NCBI GenBank assembly: GCA_011009095.1
Contig: VTPC01090673.1
Coordinates: 27,670 to 91,669 of the forward strand
Length of the DNA stretch: 64,000 nucleotides
DNA from: Ignelater luminosus
Lineage: Eukaryota; Arthropoda; Insecta; Coleoptera; Elateridae
Reading direction: 5' to 3'
Below are positions 37,393 to 49,662 of the stretch, one piece after another. How positions within the stretch are numbered: position 1 is the stretch's first letter; each line of letters begins with the position of its first letter. The translations under genes and the position numbers were made by a program. The notes under the pieces were generated by a model. It searched no databases. It was given only the letters and a program-made list of their open reading frames with translations, and was not told the DNA's origin.

Positions 37393-40300
37393 TTATTAAA
37401 TTAGTCAAAAGTGATCATATTTATTAATAGTAAAGACGTAAAGTAATCTTTGGAGGAAAAAAGAAAATCAATTTGAGCCCAGATACATTCTGACTCAAAT
37501 TCATGAACATCATCCAAGTCGATCGATGTGCAGAAGTCTTCATCAGTGCTATCTTGGTTATTGGAAGACATAGAACAACGGTTAAATGGGGAATGTTCTA
37601 TAGAATTTAACAACAAATCTCATTTCAAATTCACCCTAACTTTTTAAATTTTAAGATATTTTGAAAAAACCAAAATCTGCCGATTTCAATTTTTTTCTGT
37701 AATTCGATAACACCTACTGTGACTGCTTCTAAAGTTTTGCAATGTTGAGACACTTTTTAAGACAAATCTTTTGGTATCAACAGAAACCCTCGATTGTCAT
37801 TTGTTTTCAAGTTATTAGCGCCATCTTTTGTTTTTCATAGGCAGCCATATTGGATTGTTGATTAGTTAGGATGAATTTTAAATGATATTGATTTTAATGA
37901 AAATGAAAACCACATTTGTTCATGCTAATACCTTTGTACTCTTGATAATATCACTTTATTTGTAGGTACTTGTTTGCATACAGACCTTTATTATTTTACC
38001 AAATATTTTGTCTATATAAATCTTCTGTTTTAGAAATTAATAGAAAATAGCAATATACACTTTACTACATCTATTGCTCCTGATAAGATATAATTTAGAT
38101 TCAGTAGTGGTACTCACTGTTTATTCACCCTAGTCTATATGATCACCCGCCAAAGTGAAGAGTGAGTGTTGCGGCGTAAAAACTAAACCAATAACAGGAC
38201 GTTTTGCATTTTATTCAACTTTTGATAGATGATATCGTAGCTGACTGTTGTTTTGGTGACTAATCGAAACTTTTAGATAATGGTCTTTGCGCGGCATGAT
38301 TTTCCTTTTACGATATTGTCTAGAGTTTTCGCCAAAACTTGCTAATATTAGAAAACGTGATATTCTATGCAGGTACCTCTGGGTTGTGTAAAGTCTTGCA
38401 GCAGCTTCTTGCTACATATAGTCTTCTTTAAGTAGAGTCATTACTTTTGTTTCATCTACTTTTTAAAGGAAACCTTTTTTTTGAGTATTGTCGACCATTT
38501 TATTAGGCTTACGTCAATGCCAAGTGGTCTATAGTAACATAATAGGTAAATTTATATAGCTAACCATCTTTCCAATTTTGCCGTAGTTTTTATCATACAT
38601 TGGCATTTAGAATTTCATTATTCTTATTATAGATGCAAAAGATGCTAATAATTATATTTATTGTATTGAAATATCAATACAATATTTTCAGTAGAAAAAT
38701 AAATAGGGCTATCATATCTTGATCCCTTAATTTTTGATTGAAATGTATTTTCTAAGCGGTTATAAAGTAAGTTTGGATAATTAATAAGAAATTAAACTTT
38801 GTATACTTGGTTGTTTTATTTAAAAAATGAATGCAAAAACTGTACATACATCTGTCTCATGTTTTGTTCAGAAAGACAAAACTCATCCAGTTATCTAAAA
38901 AACTATTTTGGCTTTGCGAAAGGTGACAGTTGAAATGAAAAAGTTTTCGCATTCTAAAAAATGGGCTTTTCTAACAGTGAAGATTAATGTATGCGAAAAC
39001 TTTTCGTAAGTGATAAGATTCGACGACGTTTACATATGGTAACTATTTTCGCAGGCGAAAACCTGTTTTCTAAAATCACACAAGGGAAAAACTGACGTGC
39101 AATTTTGATAGATAACCTTTGGCTGCGTTTTCACTTAAGGAAAGTTCTAAAATTGCAAGTAAAGACTTATGAATTTCAGAAATTCCAGTTTAGATCGAAA
39201 TCATTCACTTATAAAAAACTTTGTTCATTTATCAGGAAGATTAGATTTATTTGAAAAGCTAACTTGACAGGGTGCACGTATTGCATTTGGAAAAACCTGT
39301 TTAAACTACAACATTACACAAAAAAGCTAAATTTCCATTAAATGTTTTGATAAACATAGTACACAATTTAATTAATTAAATCTTGATTTCAATAAACTTT
39401 TGAGTAATTAAAAAGTTAAAGTGATTAAATTTAAAATTAAAACTTGCTTTTCTACTGATACATAAATAAATGAACAACAATAAAAGTGATCGGAAGATTG
39501 AAGACAATAATCACTGTTTTCATTTTATCTCTAAGTGTAGAGTATCTCAGTATTTGCGTCTACGATATTTTAAGTGGACACTTCAGAAAGATGTTATAGT
39601 TATCTGAATGAAACGTATGTACTCAAGTTGGAATGTTAATAACGCAATATTGAAAAGTGTTTTAACATAGCAATAATAGCAATAATTAAACGCAATATTT
39701 CCGGTGATTTGTAGCAGCACTTTGAAAATTTTTTCTTAAAACGCACACTAAAGTCGATGTTTTAGGTAAAACTGTACTTTTTGAGACACTTTATTAGATA
39801 TCTTTAATCTGCCTTATTTAAAAATGAATATAAGGTTTAAGAAAAAGATTGTAAAGGTACATAACTTAAAGGGTATAATTGTTCCAGTTTGTCTCTCTTC
39901 CAGGCAGTTAACTGATTTAAGTTATTATGGAGAAATATTCTAATAAAGCTAACTTTTCCAATTTTCATAACAACTCAATTTTTCGACAAGAGTAATAACT
40001 TTTTTTAAATAATACGGCACCTACAAGGGTGCACTGGGTTTCCGGTTGGGTAACAGAGTTCATCGCCATCCCTCCATTTCTTCTCATGTTCATCTCGGGT
40101 TTGTCTATTACCATTCTAAGATTAAGGATTTTTGTACTGCAGACCGCACGCTTCTCCATACCGCTTCTCAATTTATGGAAAAGGTTCTTAATTACCAACT
40201 AAGTACCTTTTGACTAGGCAATTTTTTTAATAGAGATAGACGCTTAATTTTGCATGGTTTTGTTGTTAATCATCGGGTATGATAAAAAAGATACATGTTG

Positions 40301-40565
40301 AGTCTAGAAATAGACTATTCAGAACAACATTATGACCAATGCAGCCACATTTTTTGGTTGCAAAAAAGCCTTCGATATCATGTAAGGCACAGTATCATGA
40401 AATGACATCTCAAATGAAGATTATGAGACAACTTGACACTGTCTCATAAATATTGTTTTCGTTGTTCTTTTGAAGTCGATTGAGAATTTGCAAATGTGGT
40501 ACAGCAAGATTACGGTACAAGTTTGTCTGTTCTGCCACTGCCTCTGAAAATCTAAAACAAAACTA
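37393..40565. other. Anonymous AT-rich DNA
   Basis: No gene supported. A 14-15-bp inverted repeat (AAAAAGTTTTCGCAT at 38938-38952 and its complement at 38991-39004) could form a hairpin with a loop of about 40 bases. Further GCGAAAAC words follow to about 39070. Confidence 0.4.
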
Positions 40566-40567
40566 TA

Positions 40568-41390
40568 CAGGGTGGCTGAAGAATTCTTTACCACCTTATA
40601 ACTATTTTATTTTTAAAGATATAAAAAAAATTCAAAGGTAAAAGTTGTTTGATGTAATAAGAGGCATAATATCATGCACTGAAAGAAAACTCAACACCTA
40701 GTGGTTTTGCGTAACATTAAATAACTTTAATTGTTTAAATGGAACACCCTGTATATTTCACAAAATTCTGAATGCACCTGAAGTTCTCTTTATAACCATA
40801 TAACATACCTAACAATCTTCTTGAGAACTTGGCTTGCAAGATCCACCGATTTATCAATTTTGGATTACTTCTTATGGGGCTTTTTAAAAGATCATGTTTA
40901 TGTAACTTCATCAGCAAGTCTAAATCAGTTGAAAACTAAATTTTTCTGCTCTGAGAATTAAACTATGCCTAGCGTGTTGTAACACTTTGGGCGTAACTAA
41001 TGCTATAGCTGCAATATTTTTATTTTTTAACTTATTTAGACTTGCTGATGGAGTTACATAAACATGATCTTTTAAAAAGCCCCATAAGAAGTAATCCAGA
41101 ATTGATAAATCGAGGGATCTTGCAGGCGAATTCCTCAAGAAAATCGTTAGGTATGTTATACGGTTCAAAAGAGAACTTTAGGTGTATTCAGAATTTTGAG
41201 AAATATAGAGAGTGTTCCATTTAAACAATTAAAGTTAGTTAATGTTATGCGAAAACAGTAGGCGTTGAGTTTTCTTTTAATGCGTGATATTATGCCTCTT
41301 ATTACATCAAACAACTTTCACCTTGCATTTTGTTCATATCTTTAAAAATAAAATAGTTATAGGCTGGTGAACGATTTCTCAGCCACCCTA
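40568..41390. mobile_element. Foldback element built from mariner 3' ends
   Basis: An 823-bp palindrome-like element flanked by TA (40566-40567, 41391-41392). Its ends are CAGGGTGGCTGA-like, and arms of about 360 bp (40568 to about 40930, and about 41030 to 41390) are reverse complements with roughly 10 percent or more divergence by eye. Each arm contains the same mariner-type transposase segment with the third-Asp motif LDYFLWGFLKDHVYV: on plus at about 40831-40962 and on minus at 40920-41168. The minus copy runs on through the spacer into the natural C-terminus (LVTPKVLQHARHSLILRAE). So the element is two 3' halves of one transposon joined head to head. Confidence 0.85.
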
Positions 41391-41392
41391 TA

Positions 41393-42455
41393 TACGTGCT
41401 TATGGGTAGATGATTTACCTACTTTTTACTTTTCTTTAAATATGCTGCTCAAAATTTAAAGTGGGATACTGTAATTCTTAAATAACATAATTAAAAGGAG
41501 GATTTATAACATTTTGTAAACGTTTCGGAATTGGTATGGCCTTCAAAAATGCATTCAAGAATTAGACAATTGCAACAGTTAATTTTTCTTTTGTTTTATT
41601 TTCAAGAATTACTATCTGTTGACATGGTGGTCACAGTTATGAAAGTGAGAATAGGCTTAGTTTAACCATATACACCTACTTAAGTATATTCTATAGTTTC
41701 AAGTGGATACGATACTTAACAGAAGTGCTGCAAGCAATAGTTTCATGCTATGTACACCTACTCATTATCTAGCCAATAAGAGAGAATAAACATTTGACAG
41801 TTATGTCAAACCAAATGTTTGGTTCGAGTGTATCAAGTAATATACAGAAACTAAAATTCACCGGTAGGTATAGTAGTGCAAAATAATTTACTTTTAGTAT
41901 TGTGAGTTTGTGGAATGTCCCACTTCAAATTTAGAGCAGTATATATTGCAAAAAGCCGTTGATCAAATCTTCTGCATTTCCATATATCAACTTTTAAAAT
42001 TAAATGCGTACATTTTATTGTTTACGTAAGAAAAAAGCAGATAGTAGATGAAATACAATTTCTATGGATGATGTTGAAAGCCACACGTAACTGGAACGAA
42101 CATGTTTATTATGTACTTGTGATATACAAACAGGCTGTGGATAGCTTGTGATATGTATCCAGTAGAGTGGAAAATGGGTACGAGAGGTTTTTCAAATAGG
42201 TTTATGCAAATGATTTGTCCATTTACAATGCGATTATGGCGCAATAGTGTACACATGTGTACGAATATCGCGCATTTTATTTCATTTTCATTTCATCTCA
42301 CTTAAATAAGCTGTAAACGTCTTGGCACTGCTACTGTGATACCCAAGATTACAAAATCTTCTCCGAAGACAAGATCAATCGTTTTTTTCCATGCTTTCTT
42401 TTGAGAAAGCTTGGCTTTACATTCTAAAAATTATATCCATGGTATTTAGTGTATG
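41393..42455. other. Anonymous DNA
   Basis: No supportable gene. A near-perfect short palindrome (ACCAAATGTTTGGT) occurs near 41813. Confidence 0.4.
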
Positions 42456-42457
42456 TA

Positions 42458-43753
42458 CGAGGGTGGTCTGAAAAGTTTCCGACCTAACAAAGATACAAGA
42501 CATTTTTTCTAAAAATTGTTTTTTATTTTTCAACATAGTCTCCTTGTAACTCTACACACTTCTCCCAGCGATGCTCCCATCTCTGTAACCCGTCCAAATA
42601 GTACTCGGCATTTCTCTCTGCAAAATAATTGTTCACGAAGGTGATTGCCTCTTCATTTGACGAAAATCTTTGTCCTCCGAGCGCAATTTTTAGATGAGGG
42701 AACAAAAAGAAGTCGCTTGGGGCTAGATCTGGTGAGTAAGGCGGATGGTCAAGCAGTTCAAACCGTAATTCGTGGATTTTCGCCATGGCAACCGCTGAAG
42801 TGTGAGACGGTGCGTTGTCTTGGTGAAACAGGATTTTCTTTTTCTGCGAATGTGGCCGTTTTTTCGCAAGTTCTGCCTTCAGCTTGTCAAGTAATGATGC
42901 ATAGTATACTCCTGTAATGGTTTTTCCTTTTTGAAGATAATCGATTAAAATAACTCCATGACTATCCCAAAAAAACAGTCGCCATCACTTTCCCAGCCGA
43001 AAAAACAGTTTTTGCTTTTTTTTGGAGCCGGTTCCCCCTTTGCAGTCCACTGTTTGGACTGTATTTTTGTTTCGGGCGTATAATGGTGTATCCAAGTTTC
43101 ATCTACAGTAATTAATCGGCGCCAAAACTCGGATTTATTTCGCCTAAACTGCGCCAAAAGAGCGTTGGAAATATTCATTCGAACACGTTTTTGGTCTAAC
43201 GTGAGCAAACGCGGCACCTAACGCGCGGACAGCTTTCTCATGCCTAAATGTTGATTTAATATGTGACAAACACGTTCTTTTGACATGTTCATAACCTCTG
43301 CTATCTCTCTCACTTTAATTCGGCGGTCGTCTAGCACGATTTGGTGAACTTTGGCGATGTTTTCGTCGGTAGTTGTAGTTTTTGGACGTCCCGAACGTTC
43401 ATCGTCTCCCAAGCTCTTACGGCCACGTTTAAATTCAGCAGCCCAAAATTTCACTGTGGTAAATGATGGTGCAGAGTCCCCATACACAGAATCCAACTCA
43501 TCTTTTATTTGGGAAGGCGTATTGCCTTTCAAAAACAAATATTTAATGACAGCTCGATTCTCGATTTTGTCCATTTTCACAAAAAAAACTCACATCAACT
43601 CACTCAAACGACTGTTACATAAAAACTGCGCGTCCAAAATGGCTGAAACTTTGGTGAGTAACTGTCAACAGATGAACAACGAAATTCAGTAGCTTTTATT
43701 TACGAGTGCTGCCATCTTCACGTTGAGGTCGGAAACTTTTCAGACCACCCTCG
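42458..43753 (-). mobile_element. Full-length mariner (DD34D), inactivated
   Basis: A 1296-bp element with perfect 28-bp terminal inverted repeats starting CGAGGGTGGTCTGAAAAGTT and TA duplications at 42456-42457 and 43754-43755. Size, ends and protein agree with an irritans-type mariner. Its single gene lies on the minus strand and is broken by one nonsense codon and two one-base insertions. Confidence 0.97.
42523..43580 (-). pseudogene. Mariner transposase with one stop and two frameshifts
   Basis: It starts at MDKIENRAVIKYLFLKG (two codons after the first Met) and keeps the N-terminal helix-turn-helix region to LGMRKLSAR. There the Trp of the conserved SARWVPRLLT block is a TAG stop (43218-43220). 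The frame resumes with VPRLLTLDQKR and VDETWIHHYTPETK (first catalytic Asp). Two single-base insertions follow, in an eight-base homopolymer at 43016-43023 and a seven-base one at 42969-42975. The remaining frame carries FHQDNAPSHTSA and SPDLAPSDFFLF, giving 34 residues between the second and third Asp, and ends VELQGDYVEK. The protein could not be made from this copy as it stands. Confidence 0.95.
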
Positions 43754-43755
43754 TA

Positions 43756-46700
43756 TATAGAAATATCCGCTGCTCATAATCGCTATTCTGAAGAAGATAA
43801 TGAAATGGTGAGCTAAGTCTGCATGATCGTACTAAAAGGAAGTGGATTCTTCTAAATTTACATGTGTTTTAACTCCTAGTCTTGAGGATGTGACGAAACA
43901 ATGCAGTAAGAAAATTTACCAAAGAATTGTTTTATTTTATTCGACGCCACCGCCGACGCTCTGAAAGTTAGGTAAGGGATAAGTATGGAAACAAAAAAAA
44001 CAAGACTCTAGCCTCGATCTTTTTTGAATGGTATGATATCTGTCACAGTGAGATTGGTAAAGAAAACGCAAATGCAACAAATAGAATTTTTTTCTATCAG
44101 CACGTTGTCATATCGCAGATATTTATTTAAAGAATCCAAACAGTAAACGTTTCTATTTCTGTCACATATTGCATTACAATAATGGCCTAGTCCATAGATC
44201 GAGGTCCTGACGTCCTTCTACTCGTTAACTTCGTAGACATCAAATGAAATTCCTTATAAAATATCTGAATTAATACCAAGTAGTACGCAATGAAAGACTT
44301 TCTTGTTCTACATGTTTGATTATATCTTAAAATTTGTTCTTTATGCGATTCTAATTTTACTTGGTACCACATCTAAATTTAGAAAGAAAAAAATTTAATT
44401 TATTGATCCAATAGGCTTGACACTTGATGCTCTTGAAGTTTTATTATTATGTACTTTCCATGATATATTCCCATGTAATTAGTCGTATCAAAGACTCCAA
44501 AATGTTTAAATAGGATCGTGGAAGGAAAAGCGTGTCACGAATTTACCCCAATCAAAATTCTCCTTGGTTTAGATCATTTTTGCTGGTGTTGGATTTCTGT
44601 ATCTACTTGCCTCTTCCAAGAGCAGTACCTAAATCCTCCATGGTATCAAATCACGGAGGTCATGATTTATAAAATGGTTTTTTGCCACTGTGATCTGATC
44701 ATGGGTAGCAGGTTCCTGTACTATCTTCATCTCTGCCAAAGCTGTTTCCTTACAATAATTGAAGGTAGTATAAAAATGAATCATCTTCTTAAATACTAAC
44801 AATTTGCCCTGAATCATTCTGTGTATATAATAATTAATAACATTAGATGCATATCAAGACCATTGTAATGAGAAAGGTTAAAATCTGATTAGTTAGTTAT
44901 GGTTTTTGCTTTTACAGAAATGTAACAAATCTAAGGGCAGAACTTCCGTGTGATGACAAATAATAGACAAAAAGATACAACAAGTTTTTTATTAAATTCC
45001 AAAGTTGTTAAAAAGGTAATGGCTCGCTATGTAGGTAGTCACGGCTCTATTAGTATTATAATTGCAAATCGAGCATGAAAATCTTATTATTAAAATTTTA
45101 AAAATAGAGTTGTTTTTAAAACCGCAGACCAATGAACTGTAAACCCATTTTTTATGCAAAAACAGTAGTATGCTGCATTATTGTTAAAATAAATGTTGCG
45201 TTTTTTTGGGTCTTTCGTTACGCTTTACAGTTAAGTACACAAAATTATGTAAAGTCACTTAAAATCTTTGCAACCTTTGCTAAAATTGAAAATATTCAAG
45301 AAAATATTAAAAATGGATAAAAAGCGAAATTCCAATTTAAATAAATTTTGGACTACCTTTCAGATTTAATTTATTAAGTATAGAAGATCCATTCATTACT
45401 TTTTTCTCGATGCATTAAGCCCACACGCACACATGAAACCACCCACGTGGATACAATAAAAGTTGACCTACATGTATACGGTTCATTACAGATGTAATTG
45501 TTTCTGATCACCATTTTGAATGCTATTTAAAATAATTCAGCAAATTAGGAACGTTTAATTTTGCACTATTAAAAATAGGCGTTACCGGTGAAATGTCGCA
45601 ACTATTGTTCTCGACGTGTTTTAATTTATTTTTAACGTTAGGTAATCAAGTGACATTAAACATTATTTCTTTATTATGCTTGCTGTGAAATACGTGCAGT
45701 TCAATGTTTCATGAAAACAGGTAGGATCTTTACCTTCTTAACTATTACTCTTTAGCAAGTTATACTTTATATTAGAATTTTTCAGAATTGCAACTAAATA
45801 TAATCTTTTTATTTCTTTCTTTACTAGTAGTATAAAAATTGTTGCCATGTTTCTTCTGCACCAATGAAATCTAGGAAGTGATTTTTGAAAGTATATATAT
45901 TTATAACTGACTGAGTCCCTTCCCTATAAAACTATAACTTGTTTTGTTGTAACAACCAAACTGCATTGATTGGAGTATTGCATTGATTGCCGTAATACAC
46001 AATTGGTACAATTAAGAGTCAATGCACTGGTGCTTTCAGATTCTGATCTTTATCTATTTATTAAATAAACTGTTTGATTCCCTATTTGATTTACCTTGCA
46101 ACAAATACAACTGTGAAAAAAAACAAAAAAAACACACATAAAAAATTTAATTAATAACTTATACTACGTGATTAGACAAACATTGCATTAGATAAAAGGT
46201 ATATCAGTTATTAGCTTAGTAAGTGACAATTATTTTATATCTTATCTTATTAAATAGATTTTTAAAACCTCATTGTTCTACTGTACATTTTTCAATTATC
46301 AAGTGAAAAAATTAATATCTGTTTATCAAAGTTCAGAACACGGTGGGAGCTGAAGCGCAGGTCTCAGCATACGTAAAGTACTCCAATAATTTGTCCTAAT
46401 TGAAAGTCCAGTAGCGCAATATTCAACAAACAGAATTCTCCTGCTGTGACTGATTCATTAAAAATGATTTAAAGTAACATCTAATACGGCTTTACTCAGT
46501 CAGTGGATGTTCAGTAATAACCATAATAACCGTTATTAGCATGTGTTTTTAAATATAAAGAGTATAAGTGTCATAATTATCAAGGAATTGATTGCTACAG
46601 AACTGATAGTAAGTAACTTTCTTTATTGAACTTTATGCTTATATTCCTTATATTATGTTTTACTAAAATATGTATATTTCTCTAATTGTACTTGTCTGTA

Positions 46701-47223
46701 TTAATATCAATAACTCAGTAAGTTTAATTTATTTTATTTCTAAATTCCAAAATGAAATCTTACACAGTTTCAAGTTATGTGCACAACGTGCAGCAAAACT
46801 CAAACATTCAATATTAAAAACATCCTTTTAAGCATTCCCTCCTTCCTCCCCCCTCCATCTTTAACAAAACCTGGTAATGGTAAGGATAATACAAAATGGT
46901 CGAATAGAATAACACACCTTAATGTTTATAAGTAAATACTGGTTTTCGTTCGTGAACTCGTTCTTCATTTTTTCCAAAAATACCTTTTCTCACTAGATAA
47001 TTTTGATGGCGTTGATAAACTTTATTTTATGGACTTTTCAAGAACTTCCTTATGCTTATTTTATATCTTGAAATACCTTTTCAATCTAATACGTGGTTTA
47101 AGCACAGTAGTTTTAAAATCAAAAACAAAATACTACTCTTACACGTCGTCATTGAAAACAAATATACAATTTCGTAAAAAACTGCAACAACGAGCTTGAT
47201 GAACTCACAAGTTCGGCTTTATT
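43756..47223. other. Anonymous AT-rich DNA
   Basis: About 3.5 kb without a supportable gene. Open frames at 44187-44372 and 44518-44817 on both strands lack recognisable motifs. Confidence 0.4.
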
Positions 47224-47448
47224 ATGGGAAACAATAATCTTAATTTATTATTTGTTTTAATTTCTGTAGCTTTAATCATAATGCATGTCTCAAGCCAATC
47301 TGCAAGTACAGGAAGGGTTTTGTTTTTATCAGGGGCGGCGGAAAAGCGGGAAACTTGCCATAGGCACTGTTCAGTGGAGAATAAGACAACTGAAACTGAC
47401 GTTAAACGCATCACTCATCACTTTACCTGTAGGCGCCAAATACCCTAA
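47224..47448 (+). CDS. Hypothetical small secreted peptide frame
   Basis: A 74-codon frame from an ATG at 47224. The first about 25 residues (MGNNNLNLLFVLISVALIIM, then HVSSQ) look like a signal peptide with a hydrophobic core and small residues before a possible cleavage site. The rest is polar and contains three Cys (C45, C49, C70) and an N-glycosylation-like NKT. I recognise no family. An AT-rich genome often yields hydrophobic starts by chance. The second half lies in a GC-richer patch (47310-47445) that also gives overlapping frames, so the region could be part of a repeat. Confidence 0.25.
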   Translation: MGNNNLNLLFVLISVALIIMHVSSQSASTGRVLFLSGAAEKRETCHRHCSVENKTTETDVKRITHHFTCRRQIP

Positions 47449-48560
47449 CTTAAATTACATTATTAATTATCTTATAAAAATGTTAAACTAAATTAAATGC
47501 AATACACTGTGTGCGAATTGAATTGGATCCTGAAATGAACTAATGTGACTAGTGTTTATATTTGGTTGCCCAATTAATTCCTGCCTATCCAGTCAACGTT
47601 TTAAAGATGCTGCCTACATATTGAATGCAGTCTTCACTAGCTTACCTGTAGTACTTAGTTTGATTAAAGTGTAGGTTACCTTTTATTGTCCTATAGATTA
47701 GGATTAGCTTTCCCAAAACCTTCATTAATTAGTAAACAATAAGAACTGACAAAACTGAACAATAAAACATGTAGAATGGAAAGCACCAGGTTGCTTTGCT
47801 TGACTTCTTGGCGATTGTTTTCATGGAATGGCCGGTTGAATCAAAAAATGGACGAAGTTTGCAAAGCCATTCTAACGATAGTTGAAACAAAAACAGACTA
47901 GTTGATTGTATTTGTTAGTGATGACTGGTGTGGCTACTTGTGGCAGAGTGGTGATAAGCCAAAAACAGGAGCGACAAAAACCATCACAGCAGCAGGATGC
48001 CGAGGTGATGTTTGGACTTGACTGGTGTCTTGGAAGTTGAAGATGTACTATTTTCTTTCTTAATTTGGGTTGTTGGTGGGCGATGATATTATCGACCACT
48101 AGGAGAAGGACGTAATCGAGTATGCTGGGTTTATGGTTTTGGAATGAAGAATGGTTAACAAAATGCCAAGGAAATACCTCCAGGATGTCTTCTACCTCGG
48201 GATGCAAAATCTGTTTCTAAAGGGAACCGCCGGAATGATTTAGTTTTCTTTTGGACACAATGAATACTTTGTTTGCAAGTTTTTGCTAACATATCAATCT
48301 GTTGATAATTTCACTGTAGCAATCCTAGACAAACTGGACACTTCCTCCGAAGCGTAAAAGATTTTAAACACAATTCCCCACATTTAATAAAAATTGCGGT
48401 AAGATTAAGTATTGTCTAGACAAATAGGCCATTCCATTACAAATATCGCAGTCTATTTAAATTGAAAAAAGAAATTGTCCAGTTCATATTAACCCATCAA
48501 AAGAATAGGAAATAAATGTCTATCCTATCACAGTTTATCATGGTAATGGGAAGTAGTTGT
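47449..48560. other. Anonymous DNA
   Basis: No gene supported. The minus-strand frame at 47872-48207 (111 codons) is Cys- and His-containing but fits no family I know and lacks clear splice or start context. Confidence 0.35.
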
Positions 48561-48603
48561 TCAGATATAGTTTCGTGAAATACCTGGTCTGGTGCAACCT
48601 AAC

Positions 48604-48822
48604 ATGTCAGCGCTGCTGCTGTGCGGCGGCTTGCTGGGTGTCCTTGGGCACACCACCGCTCCACCACTTACATGGGCCACCTACGTCGCGGAGAGCCCAA
48701 CAACATCACCCCCGCGGATTGGCGCGGGGTCTGCTCGGTACGGGCCATACGTACATTCCATCAGTTCAGCGAACACACGTTCACCTCCAAACTCTTTTCT
48801 AAACAGGCTTAAGAAAGGTTAA
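48604..48822 (+). CDS. Candidate exon in a GC-rich island, signal-peptide-like
   Basis: The stretch at about 48600-48860 is far more GC-rich than anything near it. The frame from the ATG at 48604 gives 72 residues starting MSALLLCGGLLGVLGHTTA, a convincing signal-peptide shape, followed by a Pro/Ser/Thr-rich tail ending NRLKKG. From about 48670 a different frame shows the stronger codon preference, with C-ending codons (ATYMG replaced by TYMGHLRRGEPNNITPADW, then RGVCSVRAIRTFHQF), running to a stop near 48812. This suggests a real coding exon carrying a frameshift, or a captured gene fragment. A weak GT donor-like site follows the Lys-Lys codons near 48819. I cannot name the protein. Confidence 0.4.
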   Translation: MSALLLCGGLLGVLGHTTAPPLTWATYVAESPTTSPPRIGAGSARYGPYVHSISSANTRSPPNSFLNRLKKG

Positions 48823-48826
48823 TTCC

Positions 48827-48862
48827 TCTAAGGAGCCGGCCGCCTACGGCTGCTTTTTTACA
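48827..48862. repeat. GC-rich stem-loop
   Basis: AGCCG and CGGCT pair across a GCCGCCTA loop within GGAGCCGGCCGCCTACGGCT, followed by a T-run. It closes the GC-rich island. Its function is unknown and it could be chance. Confidence 0.3.
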
Positions 48863-49660
48863 CTGATGACCTAACATGTAAGAACACTTTAATGAAACCC
48901 TTTATAGGTATTTGAGATTTTTATGAAAATTCTACAACTTTGTAAAGTCCTTGTGAATTTTAGAAAATTCATTTCCTATAGCTATTATACTTTTATTTTA
49001 TTAACTTGTAGACCAGGCATTCGGCAATTGTGGCTCATCCAGTCAATTTCGTCTGCATGAAACGTTCTGTCTCGCATCGAACTTTAGTTGCCCTTTCCTA
49101 TTGTAAACATTCCTAGAAACTATTTGTACCAATAGAAGTGTAATTTATAGACTTATATCATAATGTGTTACTGGAAATCTTGCATACCTTTCATTACAAT
49201 GATGAGGAGCCAGTGGCCATACTACGGGGTAACGTTACCCGAGTACCTTTCTAGCCTAAAATTACATGGGAATGGGTACGTTTCATGATTTATTGTTACC
49301 TCTTTGTTTTACGTTATTTACACTTTATTTTGTTTTATTTAAAGGTCAGTCTATTTCAAAACTAAATCTCCTTTTTGTAAGTTAATCGAAGCAAGTTAGA
49401 TTTAACGCAGTAGTTTCATCATATATCTAATACTTCGCCACTGGAAAACTACATTATTTTTTATTACAACAGAGCTGCCAATAGTGCAAGATGTGTTGCC
49501 TAACCAACAGTCACGTGGTTTGCAATCATTTTCGGTGTCTCTGTATATCACCATACAGAGGAGAAGCTACCGTAGTTTGACAATGAATTTAAAAATGAAG
49601 GAAGGAAAATCGATGGTGTAAGGACTAAATTTCGAATAATCGTAAACTCAGATATCCATA
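48863..49660. other. Anonymous DNA
   Basis: No gene or repeat border recognised. Confidence 0.4.
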
Positions 49661-49662
49661 TA

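Noticed and set aside
44518-44817. Overlapping frames on both strands, one faintly gag-like
   Set aside because: The resemblance is too vague and the frames overlap antisense.
47872-48207. 111-codon minus-strand frame
   Set aside because: No family resemblance that I can defend; kept only as anonymous DNA.
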